From NCBI GenBank assembly GCA_905221605.1, contig CAJNDS010000476.1, forward strand, positions 62,001 through 126,000: a stretch of 64,000 nucleotides of DNA. Direction: 5' to 3'. The translations under genes were made by a program, and so were the position numbers. A model generated the notes under the pieces. It worked only from the letters and a program-made list of their open reading frames with translations, did no database searches and was not told the DNA's origin. Positions 34,055-48,100 of the stretch are shown in pieces (position 1 is the stretch's first letter; each line of letters begins with the position of its first letter). The DNA comes from Symbiodinium natans. Its lineage: Eukaryota > Sar > Dinophyceae > Suessiales > Symbiodiniaceae.

Positions 34055-37000
34055 ATGGCAGGATTCAGCCAAGTTCCGCAGCTGGCCTCCAGCTTAGTCC
34101 TGGACCTGAACACGCCCTTCTCGGTGGACAAGGTTACGCCCATTCCCCAGCAAGGAGCGATGCCGGCGACTCCCGGCATATTTTGGAGCCCAAACTTGTT
34201 GCCAAGACAAGCTGTGCGACAGGTTTTCGAGCCTTGCATGGCTGTCCAGTGATGAATGGATTAGAGTCCCTGTGGGCGCCGTCGGTGTTTTCAGACAGTT
34301 TTGGTACCCTACCCCAGCTTGTGTGGAATGGACTGCTTGCTTTCTGCTACCCATGGCACTGCCTAGGAAGTCCATGGATCGTGACCTGCCCGGCTATGGC
34401 GGATATGCGGACCAAAATCAGGATCCCTGCCATGCCTGTGTGTGCCTCCCCTGATTCTACCCTCACTGCCATCATCCCCTTCAAGTGCCAGGGGTCGATG
34501 TTCACGGACATGCTTGCGGGCGTGCACCTTGCCAGCTCAGTGCGCATAGGTGTAGGGCCCCGAAAGTGCGGGCTCAGCATCCATGCAGTTTCTGAAGAAC
34601 ATGATTGAGAGCAGACCTGCTGAGACACTGAAGGCCCAGGGACGACCTCCCCATAGCAAACCCCGAACCTTCCAGTCCTAAACTTCGTCGCAGGTTTTAT
34701 CTTCGGTCCGATCTTTTTGTGTTGAGAGAAGATGAGAGAAGAAGGTGAGAGAAGGGCAGCTGTCCCTTCTGAGGCAGAACATGCTCCTGGCCGAGGAGGG
34801 GGCGGAGCTCATGGAGGAAGCAGGTCGTCAGGGTTGGGGGTTTTCAGGGATCAGAATTGTTTGGGAGGTCCCAGGCTCTGGGGCCATCGTTACCGGGAGG
34901 CGAGGGCCGAAGTGTGCGAGGAAAGCCCCTGGCCGGGCAGGTGACTTTCTCATGGAGGAGATGGCTCCCGACGATGATTTCTGACTTCTGAGTGCCCCCC
35001 AGACCTGACGTCGAAGTTTGTGAAACCAGGAGAGCTTGTTGAACACGTATGGGGCTGTCGGGCATGGGGTTCGACAGTGAGCGAGGGATTTTCCAAGAGT
35101 TTCTGACCTGCTGTTGCAAGTGGGCCTGTGTCTTTTGGTTGCCGGAGGCAACGTGCCATTGCTCGCAAAGCTTGGTCACAACTTATGGGTTGTGTCGGAA
35201 ACTTGCTCCTGATTTGACGATGTGTGGCCACGAGCTCGTGACATTCATTCATCAGATTTCATCCATTTTGCAGCCTAGGCCTTCTCATCAAAGGAATCAG
35301 GTGCCAGTTGCGTTTCGCAGGAGTCCGGCAGATGCACTGTACAGATGTGCTCAGACGAGGCCTCTTCACCTTTTCAGAGACCCTCTTGACTTTAGATCCT
35401 CGATGCTTGAGCGGTGAAGAACACAGCACGTCGTTTCGTGCGCACAATGGTCCTGCCGGTTTTCTTGAAACCAACTCTGCTTTCGATTTGCTGGGGCTGC
35501 CGGCCAGTCTCCGGCTGAGGCAGGGGAGGTGCTCGTCCACGGTGGCGGACGACGGGCTCTCAGATACTTCTTGCCATCCCGTGGTGCCCTAGCAAATCTG
35601 GCAGGCCATGTGGAGTGCAACAGGTTCAGGAAACGGCCCGAATTAGAGTACTTGCCGCAACGAACACTTTCGAAACAGCTTAGCCGCGTCTTTCGTGCTC
35701 AGTCAGGGAAGTGCAACTACCAAGTGTCAACCTTACCAGGCAAGGCTCGGCCAACACCGGACCATGTGCCACGCTCTGAGGTCAAGACGTTCTCTGGACA
35801 TGGGTCCTCTGAGGAGCTTACCAACAGATGGTTTGAACGGGATTCTTCGTTGGGGTGTTTAATGGTGTTTACACTTCACCGAGCCACTTCGTCGACCCTT
35901 GTAGTGTGCGGGCACCCACGCCCATTGGCCCATCGGAGACCGAGCCCACAAGACGCCAGGAGAGCTTGGTGGCACCATGGGGCGGAGGCTTGGAGAGCAA
36001 ACTTCAGGATGCGCTCGAGGAGTTTTTGGGAGTGCCCAGCACCGTAGCAAGCACGCCTTTGAGGCAGCGAAGATGAGACGCAGGCATCTGCACCGTCATC
36101 GCCTCGTATCCAGGCCCCCCAAGTGCTGACCACAGAGAAGACTATTGACAACACTCGGTGCGTGCTCAGCTCGATTCCTGTGCAGGTCTTCGCGCCTGAG
36201 GTTGCAAAGCCGGGCCCTCAGGAACCAATCGGAACCAACCCTAGAAAGAGGACACCAAGTCCAAAAGATGCAAAGGGGTCAGGCTTGTGTGTCAGTGTTG
36301 TATGGGGCACGTGAGCAAACAAGGGCCACAGCGGAAGGGGGGGGGGGGCAGGACGGACCCAAAAAGTAGACCAAACAACGCACATCAGGAGAGTGAAAGT
36401 GATGCTCCCGGTGTGCAAGCCTCAGCTGCTGCTGCGTTGCTCTGTTGTTTTTTTTTGGGGGCATCTGAGGAGTCGTAATTTCATTGCTTGCCACTCAGTC
36501 CGGCGCGGGCGCGGCACGAAGAGAAGGAGTCCCCTCAGGCTCCGGCTTTGTCATTCGGAAGTCTGTTTATGGCGCTTGGCGTCCCTGGAGCATTGGAGCC
36601 ACTTGCCCCCAAGCAGAGGCATCACCGAGACGCAGTCTGCTTGCGTGGCGCTCAGGTTAAGTGTGTTCAAGACATTCGCATGCAGGACACCGGAGTCAGG
36701 CCCTGCATGGGACTTTCCAGATCTGGCCGCAGTTTTTTCCGAAGTTCTCAACCTTCATCCTGGTCCGACGCATTCAGTACAGTAAGCCTGCAAGACCCTC
36801 AAATTCAGGTGCCTCGCACGGGGGATGAATCGGTGAAAAGCCAAGTGCCGGGACCTCGCAATTGGCAATTGGGTTGGAAGGGCCCACAAGGTGATGCGGG
36901 GATGGATAGGACAGGTTCAGGGAGTCTCGCTGCAGAGCTACCTGCCCAAAGTCAATTTTTTTGGATTGAGGGCTTTCAAAAGTGACCTGTGCAGCTTTCA

Positions 37001-37757
37001 GCCCGAATCCCTCGCATTAGATTTTCGGGGGCAAACGTGGCCGAAGAAGTGGGGCCCAAACGGCTAAAGTGAAGTTACCCAACCATACCTGCGGGCAAGG
37101 TCGTTCTACAGTGCCATGTCTTCTTGCTCGGAAGAGGCGTGTTGTGCTCGTTGCTTAAGCCGTCGACCGGGAAAAGGCCGCCAGGCTTGGGATGCCTCTG
37201 CAGGGTGCGATTCGCCTAGGTTAAAGTTCGAATCTGAACGAAGCCGAGGGGAACTCGGCAGGTTAAAGCCCCGTGCAAAAGCTCGAATCTTTCCACAGTG
37301 CGCAAAAAGCCGCCCAAAATACCTGGTCCCCCAAACTGATATCCAACGGCAGGCCCAGGGCTTGGATGACTTCGGTGGCTGGGATCTCACTGCACACGCT
37401 TCGCCAGGGTTTGGCTTTTTGACGGGCATGGACTGTCCGAAGGGCCGGATGAGACATGACGTGTTTCAAGGAAACCTTAAACCCAGAACCTCGAATCCGC
37501 ACACTTCGCCCGTCAGAAGCCACGTGCTCCACGGCTCCACAATCTCTCACAGAACCATATGCTCTCAGCCCTGGCTCTCAGCGCAACCCGGATCCCCGAA
37601 ACCCAGCCCAAAGCCTCCTAAGTGCCAGTCACGGCTTGAGTGGCTCGCAGCTCTCGCGTGGCAGCGTGAAAAGCCCCTGTCCGAAAGCGCCGCTCAGGCA
37701 TCAGCTCTTTCCCCGCGGTCTGCTGAGACTGTCAACTCCTCGGCGTCGCTGCCAAGG
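34055..37757 (+). CDS. Uncharacterised multi-exon gene
   Basis: ATG 34055 (context TCCATGG) opens MAGFSQVPQLASSLVLDLNT and continues to QQGAMPATP before a GC donor. Further open + strand stretches with AG acceptors follow: about 34372 (MDRDLPGYGGYADQNQ); about 34750-34822 (QLSLLRQNMLLAEEGAELME); about 34942 (GDFLMEEMAPDD); about 35006 (TSKFVKPGELVEH); about 35420-35525 (FRAHNGPAGFLETNSAFDLL); about 35880-36076 (GGGLESKLQDALEEFLGVPS); about 36123-36280 (VFAPEVAKPGPQEPIGTNPR); about 36506-36612 (ALSFGSLFMALGVPGALEPL); about 36690-36780 (WDFPDLAAVFSEVLNLHPGP); and about 37668-37757 (REKPLSESAAQASALSPRSA). The composition suggests a largely disordered protein with short helices. No family is recognised. 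It may be the 5' part of the EF-hand/PARP gene, since no terminal stop was identified before 42 kb. Confidence 0.4.
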
Positions 37758-40700
37758 TGACGTCTTAAGGGTCCTGGGGCAGTTTACTGCGCTGGCCTTG
37801 TTTTAGAGAAGGCTTTATCGAGTGTTCAGGGACGAATGAGTTTGGATTTGGATTTGGAAAGGTATTTGTTTGCTCTTGCACATTGCACAGTCCGCTTTTA
37901 ATTCAACTTCCGATCTGCGGAAAGGAAGTCCGGATTGCACGTGCTTGCCGCTGCCAAGTGTCTGGAAGCAATGTCGTGAGATTCTGGGAGCCAGGTTTGC
38001 GGGTCGACCAGCAGGGTTTAAGCTTTCCAGACCCAAACCATCCCAAACCCGAAGCAAATCCTTAGCAGAAATCATGATCCCGAAATGAATAGAAAATTAG
38101 TCTGGACACGTGCAGTGCTCATTTTGGATGGGACCCGGACTTGTTGAGCCCCTGATCTTGATCTGCGTGGAGCAGGCAGCAGTTACACAACCACTTGTTT
38201 TTTTTTTGTATTTTTCCTGTTTGCCTTTTGCTTTGAGATGTTTTTGTTGCGTTGCCTTTTGGCGTTTTGGCGGATCCAACGCTCTGGAGCATTGCGCTTA
38301 TGACGAGATGCTTGCTATATGCACCTGCGCTGGTTGGAAGTGTGCCGTAAACCCTGAAGTTGGTAACGCATGTCGGGCATGTGAGAGCAGATCCAAAGCA
38401 TGGGCTCCTACGTCCAGACGCCCCTTTACAAGGATGGTGCCGCAGGGATTGCCTGCTTTCTTCCACCCGTTCCAGGGACAACCCTGTCCAACGGGTCTTA
38501 TTTCATTTTGAAGGTTTGAAGTTAGTTAAAGTCCGTTGGTGCGGCCCAAGCCGTGGCGCGAAGTGCACGGCAGGGCGGTGGTTTGTAGGGCCAAGCTGGC
38601 CAAGCTGAAGCTAGGAGCCCCTACACGCGCCGCTTTTGGGACGGCAACAGTTTCTGATGGATGCCCTACAGAAGGACAGCCATCGGAGACCCTGAGAGGT
38701 ACGGAAGTATGGGGCACCGGAGTTTCCAGCTCCTTGGGCCCCGCGTTACGGAGCCGCCACCACAAGGCCAAGGGCCTGGCGCGGCTCAGCGAGGCTTCTG
38801 TTTCGCCGGCGCGTGCCGGGGCACCAATCTGTGGCTGAACGTTGGTGCGGGACCGATTTTGAAGCCGGATTGCGGCTGAAAGCTGCCACACATCCGAGCT
38901 GGCGTGGGAATAGGCTCGCAGCTGTTCCCTGCGGCTGGCGGAGGCACATGAAACATGCGAGCTTTGTTCGGCGCAGGGGAATGCTGAGGACCGAGGGAGC
39001 GATGGCGAAAATGTTGTTCCGTTGCATTTGGGTGCCACTTGGGGTAGTAGCAATGGGTCCCAGAAGGCTTGGCTGTGGGGCCTACAGGATCGGGATGGGA
39101 AGCCGCAACATGGGGCGTAGACATCATCTTCTAAAACGGCTGAGGGTCAGCAGCTAACGGGTCGATTCGCGCCATGCTTGATCACCTGCCTCCCGGAGGG
39201 CGCTGCACCTCAAGCAAGTTAGCATCCCACGTTTTGACCCAGCAAAGACACAACTTGCAGGGGTAGAGGGGTCATGCCAGAGTTGTGGTGACGTAGTGAA
39301 GCCAGTTCACCCGTGTCAATTTACGGCTTCGCCATGCACTTCGCACCCTCCCCAAGATCCAAGCCTCTAGCCCATCCATAAAGCGGGCTTCAACAAGTGG
39401 CGTGAAGACGTCGAAAAACGATTTCGGCATGGCCGCGATGCAGCCAGGCTCCTCGCTTCGTGTTTTGGTGCTGGTGCGGTTGCTCTGAGAGCTTGGGCTT
39501 GAAAGGTCGTATCGCGGCTCGTTCTTCGGCTTGAGGATGTGGCTTTGCGGGTTGGGTTAAGGGTTTAGCATGCTGCAGGCCAGGGTGACCGTCCTTGGGG
39601 GGCATGCATCAGCGCAGTCCGTTCTTGACCAGGTGGCAGGTTGGTACTGAGCCCCACGATATGCCTAGCCACCGTGATGTGCAACAAAGCACGTAGCTCA
39701 AGCCCTGAGCTTGCCAGTCTCACGAAAGGCCATGTCGTACGCCCTAAACTCTAAACTCTACGAGTTCAAGGTTGCGGGTCGAGGGTTCAGAGTTCGGGTG
39801 TTCAGCGGTTTTTGAACGGCCCCTTTGCATCCACAAAGCAGCAGGAAAGGGAGGCAATGAACAGATTCATGTTCGAAACCCATCGGTCCTTGTCTCATCA
39901 GGCTACGGGGCCCCACCGGGCCACTTCGCGTGCGCCCGTCTTGTGTTGCGAGGCATTTGGGACAACCTGAACCCTTCAGGCTTCCGGGAGATATTGTGCA
40001 CGGTTTTCGGGGTCCGGCGTTGGAGGTTCGGTGTGTCCGTGTGTGTGTGTGTGTGTGTGTGTGGCCTTCCCGACTATTCGAAGTCTTCGTGCTTTCGGGG
40101 ATTGGGGGCACTTGTGGCTTAGGGACAGGCTGGGAGAGTGGGTTTTGACCTTGAACCCCGAGTCGCAAAACCACAGCCCGAGGCCCCCCATAGTCTCTCG
40201 AGCATCAGGGTTTGCGCAAGATGGTTCGTTTTGGGAGTTCAGAGTGTGCAACATTCGAAGAATTGCGGTAAGGTTCAGGGCTACCGGGGGCCGGGCCATC
40301 GAGCGCTTGTGCGACCCATGCCAGGGTGGGCGGCCACGCGTGGCTCCAAGAGTCGAAACATCTGAAGAGCCAACCCCCGCTTCGACCCCTCAGAAACATG
40401 TGGCCCTCATACGCTCAAGCCAGAAGAACTCGGGGGTGATGTGATGTGATGTGATGTGATGTGATTTGACGTGACGTGACGTGGTGTGGACAAACAGCGA
40501 GGCACGAGACTTTCCAAGCCAGAGCCGTGGCTGAGGTGTATCGTGGACCGCAAGCACTGGCCCAACCGTGGGGATCCTCGAGCAGAGCGGTGTTTGAATC
40601 AAGAGAGCGCCGAGAAGTTTGGAGTGTAAGGTTAGGCATCGGTTTCGGGATTAAGAGTGAGGGGCTTCTTGGAGAAAGCAGGCTCTCTTTTCCTGATCCG

Positions 40701-42160
40701 GCTCCCTGCCTTGTTTGGCAGTTGCTTGCGGCGCGCGAAAACCCAACTCTGAACCGTAAACCCTATAAAGTCTTGCACGAGTTCTGAAGCTTTGGGACAT
40801 CCGGAAGACAGCCGCAAGGTACCGTGCTGGATCGCCCTTGTCGCCCTTATCGTCCTTGTCGCCCCAGCTTGGTGCCGCAGCCCGAGGACTTACGACCCAC
40901 AGTCTGGCATCCGAATTGGGACAAAATGTGCTTCAGAAGCTTAGCTTTTGGATTTTTAAAGCTATCTCAAACCCAAGAGCCTTAAGCCCGGCGGTTTTGT
41001 AGGGTACTTGAGGTTGGCCATTCGACTTCCCAACAGAAGCTGCTTTCCTGCCTCACACCCGAAGCCCAATGAAGCACAACATTTTGGATTCCGAGAATTC
41101 CGAGGTCCCTTTGCCACCGGCAGGCTCCGCGAGAGATAGGAGAGCCGCGGGGGCTTGGGCGTTTTTAATATGTTGCTCTGTGTTGCTCTGTGTTGCTCTC
41201 AATTGGCCATCGACTTCGCGCTTTGAAAAAAGCGCGGCCTTCTTGTGCCATGCCGCGAATTTCTCGCAAGGATGAAGATCGAATCCACTGTCGAAGTCTG
41301 GGGGTTGTGCATCGGAAGTCTGGCAGGAGCAGCTCTCCGGGGGTCACCTCACCCACTTCGCCTGGGCTCCCACTCATGGCGAGAACAGGCTGGACCGTCA
41401 TCGGCCACCTGAGCCTCCGCGGCCCACGAAGGTTCTGCCCACATCCAGAGCCGTGGAATCTGCTCCCGCTTTTACAACCCCGGAGATCCCTCTCCCCGAA
41501 AAACACAACAAAACTTCTCAATGCTCTCTCTACCAACTGCCCCCCCCCCACCCCTCCCTCCGCTTCTGGGAGGACCACGGGCTGCTCTGCCACCTGACGC
41601 CGGCAGCTTGAGCGGGGCTTTTGGCAGGGTTTCAAGGTGTTGCGAGTAGTTTTGACACATGGCTCTTGTGTCAGCGGCTCCCATGTAAAGACAGCAGGGA
41701 ACTTTGCAAGTTTCTTGGGCTCGGTCTGGAGATACTGGCAGCTCACGCAGCCTGTCTTTGTGTCGCGCCTCGGTGCAGCTGAGGTCGACTTCCGAGGTGG
41801 CGTGTCTTTCGTGCGCTCCTCGTTGTTAGAACAGGCTGATTCCGAGCCCACATGCCCATGCATCGCGCATGCCAAACATATGAAAGTGGCTGGGAGTATT
41901 TCTCCCAAAGCGGGTGCCTCCTTAAGAATCTGTAAGAATATCTAGTACAGCCCAGGGCGGCGCGAGCTACGAGCAATACACAGACGAGGCGGGGTGAGCT
42001 CTAACCCCTTGAGCTGTAAAAACCCAAGCTAAGAAGCCACCACAAGAACCAGCTTGCAAGGCTTCGTTGCAGGCTGACGTCTCCGTGCTTTGGGGGTTCT
42101 CTCGTTCAATAGGCGAGTTTCTGAGTGCCAAGCATGGCCGAGTTTGCCAGGAGTCTCCGA
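37758..42160. other. Repeat-rich stretch, no secure gene
   Basis: The only exon-like piece is + strand, about 38560-38740 (AKLAKLKLGAPTRAAFGTAT), at low confidence. The rest carries short tandem tracts: TG at 40039-40063, a TGATG pentamer run at 40436-40486, and three TGTTGCTCTG decamers at 41171-41200. Degenerate CCCTAAA/GGGTTTA-like words begin here (for example 39740-39790) and continue through the large gene that follows. It is read as intronic or intergenic. Confidence 0.45.
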
Positions 42161-42167
42161 CAGTGTC

Positions 42168-45100
42168 GGACCAGGAGCTAAAGTCCATCTACGCCAAGCT
42201 GGACAAGAACTCCAACGGCGGGACTCGGGGGAGGAATCAGGGTGCTCTCCTTTAACAACCTTGCAAGCCCAGCCGCCCAGCCATCTGTCCAGGCATCGTG
42301 TCCAAGCTCGAGCTCATTGCTGTGGGGGACCCAGCTTCCGAGGCACACCCCGAAATGCCGGAGGCCCTGAAGCCTTTGAGCCCTAACGCCCTAAATCTTA
42401 AAAGCCCCCTAGACCCCTGTAAACCCCCTAAACCCCTTTCAACCCTGAACTTTGCAACCCGGCCACTCCCTGTTCAGTACCCTTGTTGGGGATAGCGCCC
42501 GAGGCAGTGAGTCAAGACAAAAGCATCGCCAAGCTCCTCGGCGCCGGCAGCTGAGCAGCTGAGGGTTTATCGGGTTTCGGGTTTAGGGTTTCGGGTTTAG
42601 CGTTCAGGGTTTAGGGTTTAGGGTATAGGGGGTTGTGGCCGATGTGCTGCCATTGCTTGAGTTGCGTTTCAGTGTTCTGGGGTTGAAGAAGTCTTTGACT
42701 TTTTGTTTGGTTCCTTGTTAACATGTTAAGCCTGGGTAACTGCTTGTAAAGACAAACGAATACTTCTCTGAAGACGTATCTGGAGGCCAAACCTGCCAAA
42801 AATGGGCCAGATCCAACAGATCCAACCAAGACTCCAAACGTTGCTCCCAGCAAACTCCGAAAAAAGGGCGGACCGGTACACAGCGGACCTGCTGAGATCG
42901 ATGGAGACTCGCTGCTCAGTGATGAGAAGAGCTTCGATGAGCTGCACAGCATCTTCGAGGCCCGGGTTCAGGTTTTTGGCTTTATTGGCTTTATTGGCTT
43001 TATTGGCTTTTGGTTTTAGGGTTTGATTTACGGTCTGGTTTGCTGGATTTTTCGGTTCTCTGGTTCGGGGCGGGAAGTCAGCCGCTGCGTTGTGCAGCGT
43101 GATTATTTTTCAAGTTAAGCGGAACTTTGATGTCCGGTTGTCTGTGACTGTGCAGAGAGACGTCCTACTAGGAGTTGAAAAGCCCTGGGTTCGTTTGGGT
43201 TTGAAGGGCTTTGGGCATGGTATTGGGGATTCGGACGTGCCGAGTGCGAAGAGTGCCCTCTCGGCAACAAGTCAGACTTGAAGAGCAGACAGAGCTGCCC
43301 TCTCTGCATGGTTCTGAACCGGCTGCACATGAGTAAAAAAGGCTTGAAAGAAGGAGGGGAAGACACGGAAGAGTGAGGGTGGACCGACATGATGTGGCTT
43401 CGGTTCTCCGAAGCCCACGCTTTGGGGCTCTCTGCCGCCCGCCCACGCCCCACAGGAAATCTCAGCCGGCAAGAAGGGCATCGACTTCGAGTCCTTCTGC
43501 AAGCACGTGCGCAAGGCATCGGAAGCTGCCGCGGCTTTGTGGCAAGTCATTCGAAGCCCTCTGTGCAGCTGGGGGTTGCTGCGGTTGGGTTGAGCCGCCC
43601 TGAAGCTCAAACACCGTGCTCAGCAACTTACTCAAGCCTTGGCTTGACTAAACCAACCAACGCCCCAAGCCAAACCAACTATGAGGCACTGAGCGTTCTC
43701 TCTGCAATCGCCCGGCAGGCGAAGGCCGACAAAACGCCTAGGTCGCCGGTGTCCCTAGCATCGAGAGCTTTTGAAGTTTGAAGCCATGTGGAGGGGGTTG
43801 GGACAAAGGGAAATGGGAAATGACTGGAGCAGTAATCGGGACAACTTCGGCTTCAGGGTTTCGGATTGGACATCTTCCCCCAAGTCGCCACATGAATGCT
43901 ATGGGCACCACGAACCAGGTGTTGGGCGATGGCTTCAGATCAGCTCCTCAACCCTACTGCGCTCTCGAGTGTCAGGAGCCGCATGCAGGAGATCTTCAAC
44001 CTCATCGCAGGGCGCTGAGCGGACTTTTTTTGCAGGAATGGGAGCAGAGTTTCGGATTCAGCCCGTGTCTGGCATGGGGACCTCCAAAGACCCCAACAAG
44101 AAGGCCGTAGTGGGAGTAGGTAATCTGCAGGCAACGTCTACTGCACTCATAAACCCGAAACCTTAAATCCTAAGCCCCAAGCCCTTAGCACGGCATCACC
44201 AGAAGTTGCTCTGATGTGTCCCAGCGAATGAGGGACATGCTTGATAACCACAGTCGAGTGATCGTGCAAGTGACACTGCTAGCGCAGGGAGGTGGTGCTT
44301 TGTCTAAAGCCCTTTGGAGTTTTCGCAAGATGCCCAAGAGCCCTTGGAGTTTTCGCCAGATGCCCAGGTGACAGGTGTATATGTTCTTTGTAACATCCTG
44401 GTGGTGCAAGGGTCTCGCCTGCTCATGCCAGTATGGAGTCGAAACCCTCAACCCTAAACCCTAAGCCCTAAGTTGAAACAAAAGCCCCCAAAACCCCTAA
44501 AGCCCCTAAAGCCCTGAAAACCCTAAAAGCCCCCAAGAACCAACAGATCCCAACACACCAAACACCCTAAACCCCAAGAGCTCCACAACCTTAAAACCCC
44601 TAAAGCCCCACCAAAACCCGTCCTGAACCCTGATCCTCTCTCGCCCCCCAGGATGCCGACGACAGTGGCTCGATCTCCAAGCTGGAGCTCGTGGCCGCCA
44701 TGCAAAGTGGCGGCCTCAGCGGCCCTGAAGGTTTAGGAAGGGGTGTTAGGACCATGTGAGTTTTGGGGTTTGTGGGGTTTAGGGTTGGGGGCCTTGGGGC
44801 TTTATGAAAAAAGAGGGTTTCGGCCAGAGTTGAGCGGCAGCTTGTGGGATCCATCTTTGAGGTTTGACGCAAGGGTTTGCAGCAACCGCAAGCTTCGAGA
44901 GCGCGAAGCTTAAAGACCCAAGATCCCGAAAGAAGACCTGAAAGGCAATGACGAGGAAGGCCTAGGCTTAAGAGAAACCCGGCGCGCCCAGACAACGTGG
45001 CGGTGGATGAGTTCCTGATGCCCGGGGTTGACAGCAGCCGGGCACAGAGCTCAATTCTTCTGCGGAGCCCACAGATTCCAGGGGTTGGGCCAGTTGACGG

Positions 45101-48100
45101 CTGAAGCAGCTTTAGCGCTTCGGACTTAGGAGTCTGAGGGGCTTTGGGGAATGTGGGATGAAGCGTTTTGGGTATTCTCGGTCGCATTGCCATGCTTTCG
45201 GGTGGGGCCTTTTGGACTGCGGGGCTCTCAGCAATCAGCGCTGCCAGATTATGGACGATGAGAACCTCTTCGAGAAGATCGACGCTCTTTTCGAGGTACC
45301 GCCAGGGTGCCAGGGTCTGGAAGGGCATACCTGCGGAGTTTGATCATGTTCGGCTATTCTTGGGTTAAAGGTCTTTCGCGCTTGCTGCGGGGCTTGCGCA
45401 GCTCGATACCTCGATACCTCAGATGACTCCAAGATTGTTGTGGCTCAAGCATGTGGAGCATGGATCGGAGAAAAGGCGCCACAGAGAGAATGTTCATGTG
45501 TCAGTCGGCCATGCCTGCTAGTTCTAGATGCAGCCTCGAAGGTGAAGCTGAAGGTCCTTGCACTCGGTTTCCCACAACAGCGCAAGCACATGCCCTGACA
45601 GGCATCATGATCGGCGGGAGTAGCCCAGAGCCCTTGAAAGCTCGAGGTTATACTCTTACAAAGCCAAGCGCCCAGCCTGTGGATCTGAACTGTCTCGCCA
45701 TGAATCCGCCGGCTGGGGCGTATGCGGAGCTGTGCCTCCCAAGCCACGCAAGGCACCGCAAGGGCTGTGGCATCACAAGCCCCGAATCGTGCACCTTAAC
45801 CCCTGAACCATGAAACTTAAACCGGCAAATCTAAAAGAAGCCCCAAGCGATGAACCCCACAGCATAACACCCACAAGCCTCAACACAACCTAACCCCGCC
45901 CTCAACCCACAAAGCCCGTTCTTGTAACTTGGGCTTTTGGGGTTGAGGGTCCCGAAGAACTGGCAGGTCAGTTTCCAGCTCCCGCAGCCCTTTGGTGAAG
46001 CCGTCCGAGGACCTAAAAACGGTCTACCTGGTGCCCCGGCTGTTGCGGAAACTCGCGAAAAACATGCCTCAAGGGGGGGGGGGGGTTGGGGGACAGGGAG
46101 TACTAGGAAGAACCATCAGGGAAGTTTCGGTCCCCCCCCCCCCCCCCCCCCCAAGGCATGCCTTTTTGGGGCTTCGGTCGATAGGGTTGTTGGTGCTGGA
46201 TTTAGGTCACGTGGTCACATGCACAGAACCCAAGAGCTAGATCCAACGAGCGATCTTGTCTCAGGTGCGGCATGCCGAGTCCATGGAAAATGCCCCTCGC
46301 CAGAAAGCACTATCTATTGGGATGTTCCCCCATATCCTAACAGTCCTTAACAGGGATTCTAGTAGGGGTACTCTGATCCCTATGAAGGGCTGCTTGTATC
46401 CGGGGGAACATCCCAAACTATCTAGAAAGGTGCTGCTTGTACATGGTGGGTAGAGCGAAAGTTCAAGCAATCTCAAGCCTCAAGAGTGGGAGGTCCGCGT
46501 GCATGCCTTGGACCGAGCCTTCGGCATCTCGGCGGCTTGAAGTTTCTCAGTTCGAGGTTGAGACCGTTTCAGAGATTGGGCGTCTGAGCTCTTGGTTTCA
46601 TGTTGTGCCGTTTGGCTAGGATGGTTTTTGAAGCCCGGACAGGCAAGCAGGCCAGGCGAAAACATCTAAGTTGGACCAATAGTTACATCGCTGACAGGAA
46701 CGATAGCGAAGGAGACAGACATATGAGAGCGAGATGAAATTGATGAACAGAAATATGGGCAGAATTGCAAGACCAATCAATTTGAATCGAAATGTCTAGA
46801 ATTTCATAAAGAATCACACATCCGAATGAATCTAAATGTTTAGAATTTCATAAAGAACAACACATCCGAAACAAAACACAATAAAATGCGGTCAGAAGAA
46901 AAAAGACAAGAGAACAACTAGAGACAGAAACAAAACAGCAGAAAAGTACATAGACATTGGCAGTGTATTGTGCATGTTGGTTCAGGGGCTGCCCAGGGGT
47001 ATTTCATGCGTTGAGGCTTTAAAGGTCTGGAGCGGTATGTTGCGTGTCTCTCTCTCTCTCTCTTTCTCTCTTATATGTATATATATATATATATGTGTTT
47101 GTGTGTGTGTGTTTGTTAAAGTCTATTTATGTTTTTTTCTCCTCTCTCGCTCTCTCTCCGTCTCTCTGTCTCCCAATTCCGGGTCGGTTGGGCTGGGTTA
47201 GGAGGCACACACTATGTATCAGTGTAGTCATACATGTCTGATGGATCGGGGGCACGAAACGGAAAATGTTCGACCTCTCCACCTTTGCAATACCGAAGTT
47301 CTGGTTCGCTGTGCTTTCCAGCCAAATTGTGAGCGGCGTCCCAAGACACCCAAGACGGCGTGCCCCTTTTAAGTTAATTGATCTCCCAATGATCTTCGGG
47401 GACTTGTTTAGTCTTGTTGTCAAAGGTCAGCTGCGAACGTGGAAAGCCCCAGCTTGCAGCGATGCGGCTTGGAGCAGCAAAGTGGGTAGATCTCATGAGT
47501 GGGGCCCGGCTCCAGGGAACCCAAGAAGGGTGTGTGACACCGCTTGTTGTGAAGTCTCCGAAGCCAGAAAGAAGCCCCCCCCAAAGAATCTCCCGCCCCA
47601 AACATTTCAAAGCTCAAGGAAAAATGCAAGAGAGATTCGCCTTAGATGCCTACGAACAATGGGATCCCCCGAGCCTGAAGACGCAGAACGGACCCCTGAC
47701 AAGTTCTGCGGGCGCAGGCCTGAATACCCCCCCAAAGAAGCATGGACAAGAATTGGGGTCTCTCGCAGAGACGCAGTATGCTGAAACCCTTGCGCGAAGC
47801 AAACGAACGCCAAGGTTTGCTCCGCACTCCGGCTGCTGTGCTTCGATCTTGACACGCGCCTTGCCATCACATCTGCGCAAAAGGTCCCCCGTTGCTTTGC
47901 TTCGCTTTGCTTCACTTCCTCGGAATGTTTCACGGAGACGATGTTGGCCGTTTTGAAAGACAAGAAAGCTGCAACTCTTTCAATTCACCTCCGCAGGTTT
48001 GCTCGGAGGGGTCGTGCATTCACAAGTTTCCTGATGTTGGAAGAGGGTTGGTGAACGATGCTTCCCTCAACAAGAGAAGATTGAGGCCGCTCTCTGCGCG

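Noticed and set aside
41165..41908. Long minus-strand frame rich in Arg, Gly and Pro
   Set aside because: It has no ATG-proximal signal, no domain and no splice support, and overlaps an equally open + frame. It reflects GC-rich composition.
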